Source of the DNA: Alligator mississippiensis
Taxonomy: Eukaryota; Chordata; Crocodylia; Alligatoridae
Reading direction: 5' to 3'
DNA: 64,000 nt
Assembly: GCF_030867095.1 (NCBI RefSeq)
Contig: NC_081833.1
Span: 68,971,895-69,035,894 of the forward strand
In this document: positions 35,871 to 49,450 of the stretch, one piece after another
How positions within the stretch are numbered: the first letter of the stretch is position 1
Layout of the letters: every line of letters begins with the position of its first letter
Made by a program: the position numbers and the translations under genes
Notes under the pieces: generated by a model
The model's input: only the letters and a program-made list of their open reading frames with translations
What the model was told of the DNA's origin: nothing
Databases searched by the model: none

Positions 35871-37545
35871 ATATTCCTCTTTCCCTCGCATCCTAGGGCT
35901 GGATCAGCCTTGGTAGCATGTGAAGAGATGACCGTGTTGGCATTTGTTCTACTGCAAATATTTCCAACTGTAAATGTACCTACACCAGCCAGATAGAGGA
36001 TTTTATTTATTATTTATTATTTGTATAAACCTTGAATAAAAATTTCTCTTTGTGAAATGGCTAGCTATGGCAGGTTACAAATGCCATTAATATTCTTTTA
36101 CTCTCCATGCTCCACAGTGTGGGGGTGACCCTTCTTTATAAGGAAACGGAGCAACTTGTGAGTAATGGGTAATTTCCTGATATACAAATACTGCAGCCCA
36201 TCTTTTCCCTTCAGATCTTCAGGCCACATCTTTTATCATAGGTTTTTCCCCTGGTGGAGAACCACGTTAAGGTTTTTTGGATAATGTAGGGTTCAATCCT
36301 AAACCCACATAAAGCAATAGGAAATATTGCCCCCAGGTACAGATTATGCCACTATTGGAAGAATGTGTAGCAAGATATTGAATCTCTCTCCGATCTCCAG
36401 GGTTAGAAATCCTGATGTTTTTCACCTCTGCATCAGTAACTAAAGCACTATATCATCTAGCACCCCACAAAACTAGGAGGTTTTATACAAAACCACTGCA
36501 TTTTGTCCAGCTCTGTTTATGATGCAAGGCCTGCACAGGAAGAATCAATTCCTTACGTAAAATCATCAATAGCTGCCTAGAAAAAAGGCCACGATTATTT
36601 GTTCATATTTGCATCATTTTATATACACTCAGAAAGCCCTGAAAAAGGTCGAGTGAGCATAAAACAAAGTTAAACTATATTGAAAACTTTCCAGCCCCCA
36701 CTCTTCAAGTCAGAACACCAGGGTTAAATCTGTTTCTATTTAGACAAAGCCCAACCAGTATTTTTATTATCCTGCCTGCAAAGTGTTGGATGTGCATGTG
36801 TGGAAAATGCATTGTCTCTTTAAATAAAAGGACTGTGGCTGGATTATTTGCCCCCCCTTCTTTTTTTTAAACCATGAACACAAAAGTAACCATTTCTCCA
36901 TAACACTGAACTTTTTGTGGCCTTCCTAGAAACAATAAAAGTATCCAAAAATAAACATGTCCTCAGAATAAATATTAACCACTGAGGCCTTTCAATACGA
37001 AGAAAATAGCTGCTGTTGTATCATTTCTTCTGTGATAATGCAAAAACCACCCCATGGGGTTAGAAGATGACTGTTTTCAAGGCTTCAGGGTGTCTTACAA
37101 TGCTCAGTCTGACCAGGCTGCTTGCCAGGCTGTGTGAGCGGTTCGGTCTACGAGTACAGAGCCTTAATCGCTTTCAACTTCTCTAATTCTTCACATTCCT
37201 TCCTAGCAAAATAACTGGCTGCCTTATAATGGCAGAAACATTTGGAGACTAAAAGAAACAAACAAAAAATAATCAATTTTCAAGGTCCACTTGCAGACGG
37301 AGGGAAATGTTTATGAAACATTTATTGCTCAGTTTCAGGAGAAAATCTTGTCATAATAGCAAAAGGGGAAGCATGGAAATTTGGAGAGGATTTCTTTTTT
37401 TTTTTTTTTTTGCATACAAATACACAATTCATGTGATTGACTTTTCCAGCAAGGAGGGGAGCTACCCTTTCCATCTCACCCAGAAAGCGTAGCATTCTTA
37501 GCAGTACAAAATCAGTAGCCAATAATGAGATCTCACATTAAAAAG
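35871..37545. other. Unassigned AT-rich stretch
   Basis: No gene or repeat family is recognised. A run of 17 T lies at 37395-37411. The part 36580-37010 is repeat-free and AT-rich, possibly regulatory, without proof. Confidence 0.45.
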
Positions 37546-37805
37546 GGTCTATCTATACTACAGTCGAAAGAGCCACAGCAACTCATGGAGAAGTACCTAC
37601 GTGGGTTTTAAGCTAGCTATCAGTGTAGCCACAGCTCAGTTCAAATGCTTACATAGCCAGGGCAGCTAGTTTAAAGCTACCTCTGCTATGCTGTCGCAAG
37701 ATGCGGTGACTCCTGGCCTACAGCACGGCGTGTGCTGAAAAGCCACAGCTAAAAAGCTGTGCTGAAAAGCCACAGGGTAAAAGTGAATCATATTGTAGTC
37801 TATCC
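37546..37805. mobile_element. MITE-like element with an internal 27-bp period duplication
   Basis: GGTCTATCTATACTACAGTC at the left pairs with ATATTGTAGTCTATCC at the right. The words CAGTGTAGCCACAGCT and CAGCTAGTTTAAAGCTACC are typical of a sauropsid MITE type seen in turtles and crocodilians. GTGCTGAAAAGCCACAG occurs exactly twice, at 37732-37748 and 37759-37775. No coding capacity. Confidence 0.5.
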
Positions 37806-39027
37806 AGTGCAAAGCTGATGCTATAGCTACTTGAGCCCTGTCAACCCATGGTCATAGCCTCCCAATACCTCCAACAGCTAGCACTGACTTAGGTGGGCTT
37901 TGTATTAAGCCCTAAGAAAATATTGCAACTCCAGGCTTTGAGAGCTTGGAGCTGAATTTTCTGGCCCCGAATTTGATGTCTTTCTGTTGGTACCTCTGCC
38001 TGTGCAGTTCATCAGTTATACCCAGCAACTGGAGCAACATGCATATTCAACAAGAATGAGTAAACGTCCCCATGTGCTTGATATGTTTCTAGATATTGAG
38101 AAGGAAATGGCAACTATTGCCTTGGGCTTTTGTGAATTTAAATAACACTGCTTTAAACTTGACAAATCCTTGCAGAACAGAAGTGACCACCCCACCACAG
38201 AATAGACTGGTCCTTACATAACTACCTGGACAATAATCCTCTTTTCTACTGGGAGGTGAGATAGAGGAAATACTCGCATGTTTTTTGCCCAGAGGGTTAA
38301 GCAGGTGACAGTGTTATAGAGGTGCCTAAAATTCTCTCAATGAGATCTGGACATACAGTATTTGGTTCAAGGGACTACTGTTGGGTGCAAGTGGAGGGTT
38401 TTTTCCTGTGTGTAGAAACTTTGCTGTGAAGGGAACCTTCAAGAAGAGACCTTCAGGAAGACTCTTGGCAAAGAAGATGCATGAAGAGAAAACAAAGCAG
38501 CATTACAGAAAGAACAAACTCCAAGAAGGCCAACCCCATCTTGCCATGATATTAAATACAAGGTAAAGAAACTGGTAAAGATTCAGGATACAGGCCTGAA
38601 TCTGCAAGGTCATGCTTGAGCTAGCTGTAGCCTGGTGTCTGAAGATGATGCCGTGGTCTGAGGACTACATCCAGCTTGAGTTGTGAATAAGAATCCCACC
38701 CCACCTCTTGTACTTTGTAATTGGGAGCCCCTGATGTAATCACATTTCCAGGAATGCCAGAGAACAGCAATTTCTACTGCTCCTTTGAAGGGCTAAGCAC
38801 AGACAGTCAAAAAGCCCATAATCGAACCAATTCAATCTTTGCAGGTTAGTCTAAGCTGCATAGGTTGAACATATAAGTAAGTGAACAGACTTCACTTTTG
38901 ATTCCAGAAATGCAGCCACCTGCCTACAGTGACCCAAGGCAGAAGCTGGGGACACTAGAGCACACCTCCCTGCTTGGGCCAGGGCTAGCCCACCCACCCC
39001 GTTGAGGGTGGGGGTTGTAGAAGAGGT
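37806..39027. other. Unassigned stretch
   Basis: No gene is recognised. The last part (38965-39027) holds CAGGGCTAG and is GC-rich; it may belong to the adjoining repeat copy. Confidence 0.45.
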
Positions 39028-39260
39028 GCAAAGTATTCTGGGATGCTGGGGGACTGTGAGTTAACTTGAATCTGGGACAGAAGTTCAATAAACTGATTTC
39101 ACCTAAATCAGTTAGTCTGATACTACATCCATCTAGGTTTACCTTAAACCAGTTTTGGTCATTTTGGAAGTAGTTTGTGTGCACTGAACTCCTGTTGTGT
39201 TACAGATTTGAATTGGCTTTTGATCACTTATACCAGATTATGTGTAACTTCTGTCCCTAG
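39028..39260 (-). mobile_element. AAACTGGTTTAA family, copy in reverse orientation
   Basis: Read on the minus strand it starts CTAGGGACAGAAGTTACA, passes GTTCAGTGCAC and AAACTGGTTTAAG, and ends CTTCTGTCCCAG. Beyond the inverted end it shares AGTCCCCCAGCATCCCAG and TTTGCA with the copy at 62967. Both ends carry GGGACAGAAGTT in opposite orientation, so it is a TIR-type DNA transposon derivative. No protein is encoded. Older than its sister copies judging by more differences in the internal motifs. Confidence 0.8.
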
Positions 39261-39340
39261 TCTAGGAGACTACAGTAGTACCTCAACTTTTACAAAATGC
39301 TTTTCATATTTAGGCTACAAAGTACGCTTCCAGAGAGTTC

Positions 39341-39440
39341 AGTGTCCATATTTTACTAATGGGAAAACTGAGGCACAGGAAAGGAAGTGGTTTGACTCAA
39401 GTTATTCAGCAGGTCAATGGCAAATCCAACAACTGAACCC
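39341..39440 (-). repeat. MIR-like SINE fragment, minus strand
   Basis: TCCATATTTTACTAATGGGA AAACTGAGGCACAGGAAAGG then TTATTCAGCAGGTCAATGGC fits the reverse MIR tail (ccattttacagatgaggaaactgaggcacagag ... cacacagctagtaagtggc). It lies just after the AAACTGGTTTAA copy. Confidence 0.65.
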
Positions 39441-41097
39441 TTTTTTTCCTGAATCCCAGACTAGATTCTTCTGCACAAGGCTACTCTGCACCTAGAAAGA
39501 TCGGAGTTCCTCCAGAGAAATTATACTTGTCGCTAAAACCTAGTTTACCTAACTTCTAGCTAAAAAGGAACATTTCTGCCTTTACAGAAGTTGGATATGG
39601 TACTTCAGTCTTTAAGACTTGATTGGCAACAATCAAATCTCTGTGTGTTTCTGTGCACACATTGTTACCTTTACTTTGTATATCTAGTATTGCATGACTC
39701 CACACAAGTGAGTATTACATATGCATCTATTCCAAAAGAAGCCTATTTAGCTGTGTGTATATGAAAATGCCAGAGGGTATGCACTAGTTAATAGTCATAC
39801 AAATCAAATGTCCTATGGTATAGTAGGTCCTTCACTATCAAACATGGCCAAAACTGAGCTCAGTTTCAGCTCTGCAAAGCCATCGTCAGGTGTCCGTGTG
39901 AAAAAAAACCACAACACAACAAACCACAGACCTGTAGTTTGGTTCTGACTTGTAATTGAGATCCAACTCCAACAAATGTTGCTGGGATCATGTCATTGTT
40001 TGATGCCATCTTCTGATTTTTACACATTTTCATATAGGATGGGTTCCTATATCCATGGTTTTCCTATCAGTCTATCGGTGTGCTGAGCAACATTATAGTG
40101 CCAAGCTTTTGTGACTTCTCCTCAAAATGCACAATCTACCAAGACCTAGTTTTTAACAATGGCTTTGTGGACTGAAGTGGAAGGGAAAGGAATAAAATAG
40201 AAGGTAGCATAACGAAGCAGCTGGCCTTTCCTCGCCTTTACATTGGCTAGGCTATCTTAAGCTAGAAACGTTTCTAATTAAAACCTCATGAATTTATCAG
40301 AGTCTATTGAATGGGCTTCTAATCATAGCCAGTCATTTCTTTTAAAAGATCTGTCTGGTGTCCACCAGGTTAGAGGTTCAGTGTTTTGTAAGGTTTATCT
40401 TCTGTTTGATCTGGACATGATCTTTATCTCCTCTAGAAGTACTTGAGGAATTTTTTTAAAAAATAAACTTGCATTGCCTTGATTTGAAAATATGCCTGGC
40501 GTTTCACTTCTAGTTAAATAACTTCATTTATTCTTTCCAGTTGCTGAAGAAGTGATATGTACAAATGAAAAGCACCCTTTCTAAAAATGTTACTGGGAAA
40601 TCTTTCTGATTGATTTATATTTTTCTTCTCACAGCATAATATCGCCATTGCATGCTTTCTTGTGATGCAGTTTGGTAACGTTCCCTACAGGACGCGTACA
40701 AATAGGCCGAGAAGAATCTGAACTTTAGAAGTCCTGGAATGCCTGCAGCTCCCTTAAATTTCAGTAGGAACTGCAGTGCTGAACACTTCTCTAAGATCAG
40801 GCTTGTACTGGGTGCCCCCTGCTTAAGTCTTCCCTCCTTATGTCCTCACCATACTTAGAGCAACCCATGGCCCAACTCTTGCCCTCTACCCTCATCTACG
40901 TAGGGTCACTGTATTTCTCTAGCTCTCCACTCAACCACCGACTAGTAAGGTAGGATGGCATGCACAGAGCCATTCAGTGCATCTGTGAACGAGTAAAAGA
41001 ACAGAGTTCAGATCCCCTGCCTCTCAGCCTTGCATTTTATCCCCACACTTCTGGACATAGCAAGTAAGACGTTTTCAAAGCATCCAGCAGTAGCCTA
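39441..41097. other. Unassigned stretch, partly enhancer-like
   Basis: No gene is seen. The part 40260-40640 is AT-rich and repeat-free (TTTCTAATTAAAACCTC, TAGTTAAATAACTTC) and may be a conserved element. A phrase at 40740-40805 (GTAGGAACTGCAGTGCTGAA ... AGATCAGGCTT) resembles a MITE end common in turtles and crocodilians. Confidence 0.35.
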
Positions 41098-41187
41098 AAT
41101 CTGCTGGATGTGGTGGTTTAGCCAGGGGGGCTGGCCTAGGAAGCCTAATGAGGCCCCTTCCAGCTTTGGTATCCTATGATCCTATGA
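41098..41187 (+). mobile_element. CR1 LINE 3' end remnant, plus strand
   Basis: AATGAGGCCCCTTCCAGCTT followed by two TATCCTATGA-type tail units is the CR1 3' terminus; GGGGGGCTGGCCTAGG precedes it. Only about 90 bp are recognisable. Confidence 0.85.
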
Positions 41188-44100
41188 ACTCTGTTCTCAT
41201 TGGACGTAAATGGTAACACTCCCATTGCCTAAATGGGAAGGAAGTTTCATTAACCCTAATATAGGGTTGAATAGTCCTTTGGGAAACCATGCCTCGTGCT
41301 ACACATGAGCTCGAGCTGCAAAAAGAGCAGTGCATTTCTTCCTAAGTGTGGGATGGCTTATGGGATAAGATTGATTTTCTGCCACCTTTCCACATTTCCA
41401 GAATAACACCCATAATTGTTTCTATTTTCCATCTGTCCCTCATTTTATAGATGTATATGTTATCATCTTCCTTTACCCCCTTTTTCTGATAGCTGACATA
41501 TTTTCACGCTGGGTTTACATATTTGTGAACGTTGTGGCCAAGAACTAAAGGCTTTAATGTTGTAAAAGAATTCTGTAATGTTTAGCCTGAATTCTGAATT
41601 GGTGAGTTTAATTATGACAAGCAACAGCTCTGTTTATAAAGTCTCAATGGATTGTTATTAGCAATGTTACACACAACATGGGAGTTTGCTTCTTGCATCC
41701 TACCACACCATAAAAGGCTAAATTTAGGTTTCTGACCATAAAGTGCTCTATCGTGACACCCCCTAGAGCTTCTTCATGACCTCGGCCTTCTGCAACCATA
41801 TTTAAAATTTGTCATTTTGCTGTCATTTTCCATCATCTGTTGCTGAGGACATGATTTCAGGGTCATATGATGGTTATGGAGTATCAACCTGAACAGGAAT
41901 TTTACTAAGAATAAACCAAATGTTTTAAAATAAATGGAAAACCTGAGTGTTGTCTCAATTCCAGTATCTAGTTATTAACTGATTGCGGATAAAGAGATTA
42001 TCTTTGAACTGAGACTGCTGCTGAAAATTCCAGGTAGATGCTTTCTTTCACAGTGGTAGACCAGCATGAGACTTGCTCTCTTGCTTAAAAGTAAGCATGT
42101 ACTTAAGTCCAATTACTTGAATCAACAAAAATCATGCATCTTAACTGTGCTTTGCATGTTAAGGAGACACTAAAGTACTTTCCTGGATTGGGTTCTTAAT
42201 TGCCTTTTTAGTGACGTCTGGGATAATTCTGTTCCACACCCTGAAGTGAGTACATCAGGGCTCGCTCCTCAAGTAGAATAAACTGGCATAGCTCCTTTAA
42301 GTCCTTGAGATTCTGATGGATAAATCTGTATAGTGATTTTTCCATGAAACAGTCCCTTACACATTTCCATTCATTTTATTTATTACTACTTACCACTTAA
42401 GAGCCTGATCCTGCAATCTTCATTATGGCATAACTTCCACCTCCTGTCAGAGCGTTGCCAGCACATGGCCTACTGGATTGAGGCTTTAATTGACTGAGCA
42501 GCTACTATAACGTTGAAGAATAAATGGTACATATATTTCTTGGAATTTGTGTACAGCTCAATAGCGGTTGTTGTTAAGTACCGTACTAAACCAAACAGTC
42601 AGAACTAACGGAGCCATTCTGTTTAGCTGGGTATTACACATTTTACTTTCATGGGCTTTATGCTTTAATGGGAAGATTTTGTTGGCTTCATAAATTAGTC
42701 CATCACTCAGCAGTCAGATGGCATGGAAAAAGAGCAAGGGCTTTTTTGTATTCTCTTTAAGATTTATTTTAAAATACATTCCCTACATATCTCTTTTTTA
42801 AAGTATAGACAGCTGTATCAGTTCCAAGTAGAGCATGCAGGGGGGCATTGCTTATTAATATGCTTTCCCCCCAAAAAAAGAAATTATGGGGAGACTTTTC
42901 AGCGTAGCCTCATGGACTTCAGTGGATGGCACTGGCCATAATTATTCCACCATTATTTTCTCGACTTCATTTTCTGAGCCATTTTGCTTTCAGGTCATTT
43001 AAGGTTTCTTGTTTTCCAGAAATGGGGTTAAAACTAAAACAGAAGTTTTCAGAATGCCAGCACTATGGCTTTTGAGCAGCTCCTTTATCTGGGGGTCAAT
43101 GGTGACATGCGATATTTGCAGGGAAGTAAGAACTTCCTTCACGTCCATCTGTGAGCGAACTAGACCCACAGCAGATGGGCAGGGAAGGGCGAAAGCCTTA
43201 TTCTTAGGAAACCTCTGCTTGCCAGCCAAAACACCTGAACCAACAGAGACCAGCAGCTAATTACTACCCGCTGGAGTAGGTGGGTAGCAGGGAGGGAGCC
43301 ATGTCTGAATTATCATAATGCCTTTGAGGCTAGTCCCGTGGTGGACCTAACTCAGCCATTGCCTCGACTCAGATTGTGCTTTTAGGCAGAGCTCAAAGTC
43401 CTTAAAGTTTCTTATGTAGGAGCATTTTTAAGACTCCAATAATTAGCTAAAGATGTTAATCATGGATATTCCATTAAAGAAAAAGAAAATGAACGCTTGA
43501 ATGATCGAGATATTCACAGAGATCCAAATGTATATTCAAATAAAGCATGTACCTTATTGAATGCGTCCAATGCCGAGCTTTCCAGATTCAATATAAATAA
43601 TTAGACCTGTCTCTCTTTAGACAAATTATCAGTGGGGAAAGCTTTAAAAAATATTTTCTTGTGAAATACGGTGCTATTTCTTTAAATAAAGGGCTCTGGC
43701 AGATCTGTGAAGCAGTTAGCTTAGCACCATTAATATAGAATACAGTCTATCAGCATTTAGTGAACTCTCTGTGACCCTTGTGGAAAGTAACTACTTTAGC
43801 TTATACTTATGAAAAATATTATTAAAAAATGCTGTTGAATTGGAAGCATCATTTATAGTAAATGTAAAAGCTGAGCAATATTGCCAATTTACAAGGTGGG
43901 GACCACTCATCTTTTCCTTTTCCTTGAGAAAGAGGAGATACCACCCCAGGAGCTGAAAGGAAAAAATGGGAAGCTTTCAAAAGATTTCTTGTAAGACAAC
44001 TCTCACACTCCTGACCATCATCGTCTCCTCTGTTCAGTGCACATCCCTGCTCTCTGCAGAAGTCACCTCCTAACATAGGCCCACAGAGCGGTGATTGATA

Positions 44101-44244
44101 CCCAATTGCATTACAATGAGTTACCAAGGTGTGGGTGTACTCAAACATGGTCTTCAAAAGCCATGGCTTATCCTACATGGGAGGACTTTTGGGCTCAGGA
44201 AGAATTTCTGAGATGTGGTTCAGGAGTATGCTTGTACTTCCTGC
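41188..44244. other. Unassigned stretch with two enhancer-like parts
   Basis: No gene is recognised. The parts 41580-41870 and 43430-43850 are repeat-free and AT-rich, with words like GTTTAATTATGACAAG, CAATAATTAGCTAAAG and AAATAATTAGACC. They may be conserved elements; this is unproven. GATCCTGCAATCTTCATTAT at about 42408 hints at a MITE edge. Confidence 0.35.
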
Positions 44245-44434
44245 CTAGGGACAGAAGTTACATGTAAACTGGTTTAAGTGATCGGAAACTGGTTTAAATC
44301 TGTAACAGAACAGAAGTTCAGTGCACATAAACCAGCTTCAAAATGGCTGAAACTGGTTTAGGATAAACCTGGTTGAATGTACTGTCAGATTTAGCTGGTT
44401 TAGGTCAAACCAGTTGATGCAACTTCTGTCCCAG
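44245..44434 (+). mobile_element. AAACTGGTTTAA family, plus-strand copy
   Basis: The left end CTAGGGACAGAAGTTACATG pairs with the right end GATGCAACTTCTGTCCCAG. AAACTGGTTTAA-type words recur inside in both orientations, so the element is partly palindromic. It aligns throughout with the copies at 39028 and 62967, with shared blocks such as GTTCAGTGCACATAAACCAG and CAAAATGGCTGAAACTGG. No coding capacity. The family name is unknown to me. Confidence 0.85.
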
Positions 44435-47400
44435 ACCCCTGTTTCTGGAAAGAAGAGAAATTATATGTTACAATGGTGTCTAGGTCAGTGACATCTCAGT
44501 GATACATGGGCAGCGCATTATTAACGTTGCTGGATGATCATAACAGTTACAAGAGTACTTGTACCCGTCAAGAAAATTTATACAAAAAAATACCACCTGA
44601 ACCTTGGCTAGCATATGAATAACAGTAAGAAAGTTACTCCAACTGATCTGACAACCATTTAAGAGGACTAAGCTCTGCTTATGGTTTTCATATTATGTTT
44701 ATACTATACAAAATACAACAGCCACAAACCATGTGTTAGCATCTGCTTGGGATTCATTAGTGAGCTGAATTAGCACTGCAGCCTGACCTGTTGAAAAGCT
44801 TAACCTTTGACCTTCCAAGCAGTGGTGGTTGCAATTTGCAGGCCATTCTTGTCAGGAGTGGCTGAAAAACATAGTTATTTACTTGTGTAAAGCCATAAAA
44901 GAAATGGCTTGGCTGAGTCAAACTTACTTCCCAGTTCATAGTGCATGACACAAAATGCTAACATATGTTCAGCAAGTAATTCAGCCTGGGGACTGAGTGC
45001 TACTGCAAAATAGCCCATTTTTTCTCAGCAGAGAAAGAACTGATTCTGTTTGTCCAGAATAAAAATGTTGAGAAATCAAGAGGGTTTCTTTCCAAGTCAT
45101 GTTTATCAGAAACTGAAATGATAACAAATTCTTTGAAAGTTCTTTGAAATTTCCCCATAAATTTGCCAAATTCTGGATGTAACAGTATTCATTATACTGT
45201 GGGGTAGTAAAACATATGTTTCCTCATACTGCTTCACCACTGCCACTCAGCTCCGACCTGGGAGGATCTTCTGTGGGGAGTGAGATAATCCAAGCCATCT
45301 TTCTGTCTTCAGCCCGTCTGTCAACAGTGTAAATGGCACTACTAGAAATGGGTTTTGCAGTGGAGACAGAATTACTGTCTCCCAGCGGTAGGTCTCTTAT
45401 GCTTGAAATACTTGAATTTTTATCTTAATGTAAGGTTGTGATTTTAAAAGCACAATGACTGAAATACTGGGGATGCGTGTGCATGTACGTGTGTGTGTAC
45501 TTGATTCATGTTGTGCACAGCCTTCATATGCGAGTGCGTATAGTCTTCATAAGAGCAGAAAGAAGGTGACACCATGAATCAAGTACAACCTAAAGGGTCA
45601 GAAACCAGATGGGAAATTATAAAAGAAGATCTGATATGTGTTCTTTTTCTATATACAGTCTTACAAATTTTAACCCATGTCATGATTTTTGGCTTCCAAT
45701 TTGTGAATGCTCACTGTTGAAAAAATACAGGTTGCGTATAACGTTTTGTTTCAGGATTTCTTGTCTCATGAGAACTGCTCACATTTAATCAAACAAATCT
45801 TAAAACTAGAGAATTTGGATAGATTAAATTGGTGTTTTTTAATATGGAGTTGTATGGTGAGTCATCTCCAGGTCATGGTTGGATCTGGAAATGGATCTTC
45901 CTTTGTTGCCCTGACCTGTCTGAATGCATATACCGCAAGAAGGCTATATCAGATCCGAATCCATAACTTTCCACAATCCAGAAACCATGTAAATCTAAGG
46001 TGCAATTATGGCCCATGCCAGAGCAAGACTGGAGTTGCTAGGTTCAGAGGCAGGCTTGCATCAAAATTTGTTCAAATTTCAGTGGGATTAGAGCTTGGTT
46101 TTACCATTCTGGCCTATCTGAAATCCTAATGCGCGTGCGATCACATACCACCATGGTTTGCTGAGTAGGCAAGACCCCGATTCTGCTGGTGTTTCTATGC
46201 ACGTACATTAGTCATTCACATCTACACCGTAAATGACCTGTATCAATTTTTCTTTCTTACTTTGATTTGAACATGAATATTTTCCTTGCTTTCAGGACAC
46301 GACAATAGGAAAGCAGAGACAATATATGAGGGTATTTTAGAAACTGATGGCAAAATGCTGCCTAAGCTGCATGTTTGAGACGAAGTGGGAAACTACACAG
46401 CAGTGGGGAACACTGGTGGAGGCATTATTGAATGTACCTATTTTTTAAGACTAAATAGAGAAGTGATGTGGTCCAGTAAATGATCATTGCACACAAAATG
46501 GTTCTATTTAAATTGCCGTTAGTTTCTGAAACACTCTCATACATTTTTGCCACACAGTAAAGAAACAGCAGACACACAAGGTTTCGTTCTCTCTTACTTG
46601 AGAAGATTTACATTATCCAGAAAAGCTCAAAAGCCCTAGATGAGCCAGGAAAGGGTTTGAAAGGGATGTGGGGGAGCAGCACGTTACATATATTGATGCT
46701 TTTTCGTTGCTCTCATACACATACCATAGGCAGCTGTAGCCTACAAATGTTAGGTTAAAATGTGACACAAGCCCTGGGTTATATCAGAGGGTATGAAAGG
46801 ATGACATGATAAGCAATGGAGGATAGCGCTTAGCAGAGCAGAGAAAGAAAGGTTCGATTTGCCATAATTTCAGACATGTTTTTGAATCTTGGCTTCAGAA
46901 CAGCATTGAAATGCTGCTTTTTACTTTATTTTTAGAATTAGGGACAAAGTGGCAGATCATTTCATTAAAAATAATAACGACGTTGTTTTCCAGACAGGGG
47001 GACAAGCCAAGCACATCAAGTCACCCAATAGTAGCTTTCAGCTTACGATTCAAGTTAGAAGTCGAAGGAGTCTTGGTTTTTGAAAACTACAGATTGAACA
47101 TAGAAAATATTCTCTTATTAAATTCTCAGCGCTGTGCTTTCCCCCTACCTTTTTCTCTAGCATTTAAGGGGGCCTGGAGTGTGGGGGTCTTTTTACTGAG
47201 TTTGAGCCTCATTCTGCACTTGGTCTGAAGACTGTGCCCAGGTGAATGAACGGTCAAGCTGTATGTCGAGGACAGCCAATATGATATCAGCCACATTGGT
47301 TCTGGAAACTGGTGGGCCACTTAAACTTTGGCATCCTTTTGCCCTTCGTTGGAAGTGGATATCAGAATTACAATACATTCATGCTACCAATGTTGGGATT

Positions 47401-49450
47401 ATGATTGTTGATTGTGAAAAATAGCCTGAGTTTTGTTGTTTCATTTCCGCACTACTCCTCTCCACTGGTAGTACTCTAAATGTAATAGCTCTGGAGCCAG
47501 AAGCTTGCAATAATTACACCTTGGGTTTTGTGACCATTTTGGATTGGTGTGAACATGATAAATGGCACGTTTTAATTTGAACTATTGCTCAGCAGGCTTG
47601 CTCAGGTAGGCAATAATTCACTCAAGCAGGCAATAAACCTAAACAGGCAATAGCCCACACTTCGAAGTGTGCCAGCAAACTCTTTAGCAACAAAATAAAT
47701 ATGTACGTGAACTTCCTCCATAAATTGTCTTGAGCAAGGCAGAACTAGCAAGTGCTGCAGAGATGGCTTCTGGCTTTTTCAGGTATGCACAAGAGGTGAG
47801 GCGAGTCAATAGGCAGGGTCCTCTTGGAAGCCATGCTAAGGGAACTGGTCCTGTATCCACTGAAATCAATAGTCTAAGGAAGCTCTACGTCTATATAAAG
47901 GAGTCTACATGACCTCCATATTCATCTGCAGCGGAGGAACACTCCGTGACGCTGAGGTGGGAAGGCACAAAGACGATGTAAAAGCACATTTCTGTCTCAT
48001 TGGCCTTGGGGCCCATGGGTGCTCACCGAGCCGCCAAGCACAAATCAGAGCAACCTGAGGGTTTCTCTGCTTTGCGCCAGGTGCCAACAGCCCCAGGGAT
48101 TGTTGTTGTAGCAGAGATAAGCTGGAAGAGTGACATCTCAGATGCATTCACTTTCCTTTGGCCACACCCTGACATCAAGTAACTGCTGTAGTGCCGGGCA
48201 CAATGAGGATGAAGCCCGGGGTGCAGCTATTGGCAACGTGCCCTTTTGAGGTAATCAAAGCTAGGATTTTACCCTGAGGTTTGAACAGTATTTTCCAGAT
48301 AGAGGACACGCAAGGGATGACCAAGGGTGACAAAGTTTGTTCTTGCCCCAAGTGCTATGCAATAGTATGGGAGGAAGTCAGATTCTCCATGCAGAATTAA
48401 CAGAGGTCTAGAGCACCACAGGCTTCAGCAAGACTATAGAGAAGTTCAAAATAAATTTCCTGTAGTATTTTTTAAAAAAAAATACTAAAATTCTAAAAAA
48501 AAAAAAAATCATAATACAGATAAAATGCTTTCATTAAAACGGTAAAAACCCCATAATTTCTTTATTTAAAATTTGCCCCTCAGAAGGGGAGAAACAAAAA
48601 GAGTCTGACATTATTCTACTGCAGGCAGTCAAAACAGACTGGCCTGTTCATGCCAAATGAAGTGAAAAATGAGGAAAAGTAAATTAGATTAAAAAAAAAA
48701 AAAAGATATATTCCAAATGTTAATGATCTGAATCATGAAAGTAACTGAAGAAAGGACTGCTTTTGTATGATGGTGCTCAACAGTGTCCCTGAACTTTTTC
48801 AAAACTAAACTATCACTAAAATTATTAGATGGTCTCTGTCTTAGGAACACTTCTGCTGTGCAACATTTGTACAACCTCTGGTAATTTTACAAATTTGGGG
48901 CAATAGATTGTAATTATTAATTAAAATTAATGATTAATTCATTCAAATTAAGTATAAATTTTAGCCATTTGCACTAATATGCTGTTTGCAAATCATACCA
49001 GCCTAAGAACTGTATTAGTCTGTCACTATGTGAGGTTTTTGGAATGCAAAGTGTGGAGTCCAGGTTGCATATAAAGTCATTTTAATGCTTTTACTTCCAA
49101 CTTTTCTTGTAAACTGGAGCTAGTTGCTCTTGCTTTTTGTGTAAGGGTCCTCCAGCTGCATCACTAATTACTGTGGTATGTATTCACTAATAAGCCAGTG
49201 CCAATAGCAAAACAACAACAACAACAACCACCACCACCACCCAATTGAGTAACATTATTCAAGAAAATTATTTGTGGAACACCAAGCCATGGATTTGGAG
49301 AGGCTGAGGGAAGTCCATGGCTATGCATAATATTTTCCTCTCTTCCATATTTTAAACTAAGCAAAAGCAAATAAAAGGTCAGTAGAAGAAATAAGAGCAC
49401 ATTGAACAGGCAGCCAAGGGCACATAAATATTAATTTTCTAAAATTTTTA
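44435..49450. other. Unassigned stretch
   Basis: No gene is recognised. A 140-codon plus-strand frame (45707-46129) is open but unlike any known protein and partly overlaps repeat-like phrasing. A 25-nt hairpin lies at 48463-48487 (TAGTATTTTTT against AAAAAATACTA). A-runs occur at about 48498-48511 and 48690-48703. Confidence 0.45.
49210..49242 (+). repeat. (AAC)n/(CCA)n microsatellite
   Basis: About six AAC units pass directly into about five CCA units, a compound triplet repeat. Confidence 0.9.

Noticed and set aside
45707-46129. 140-codon plus-strand open frame
   Set aside because: Starts with ATG and is open, but matches no family I know and lacks splice or promoter context; length is within chance for 64 kb.
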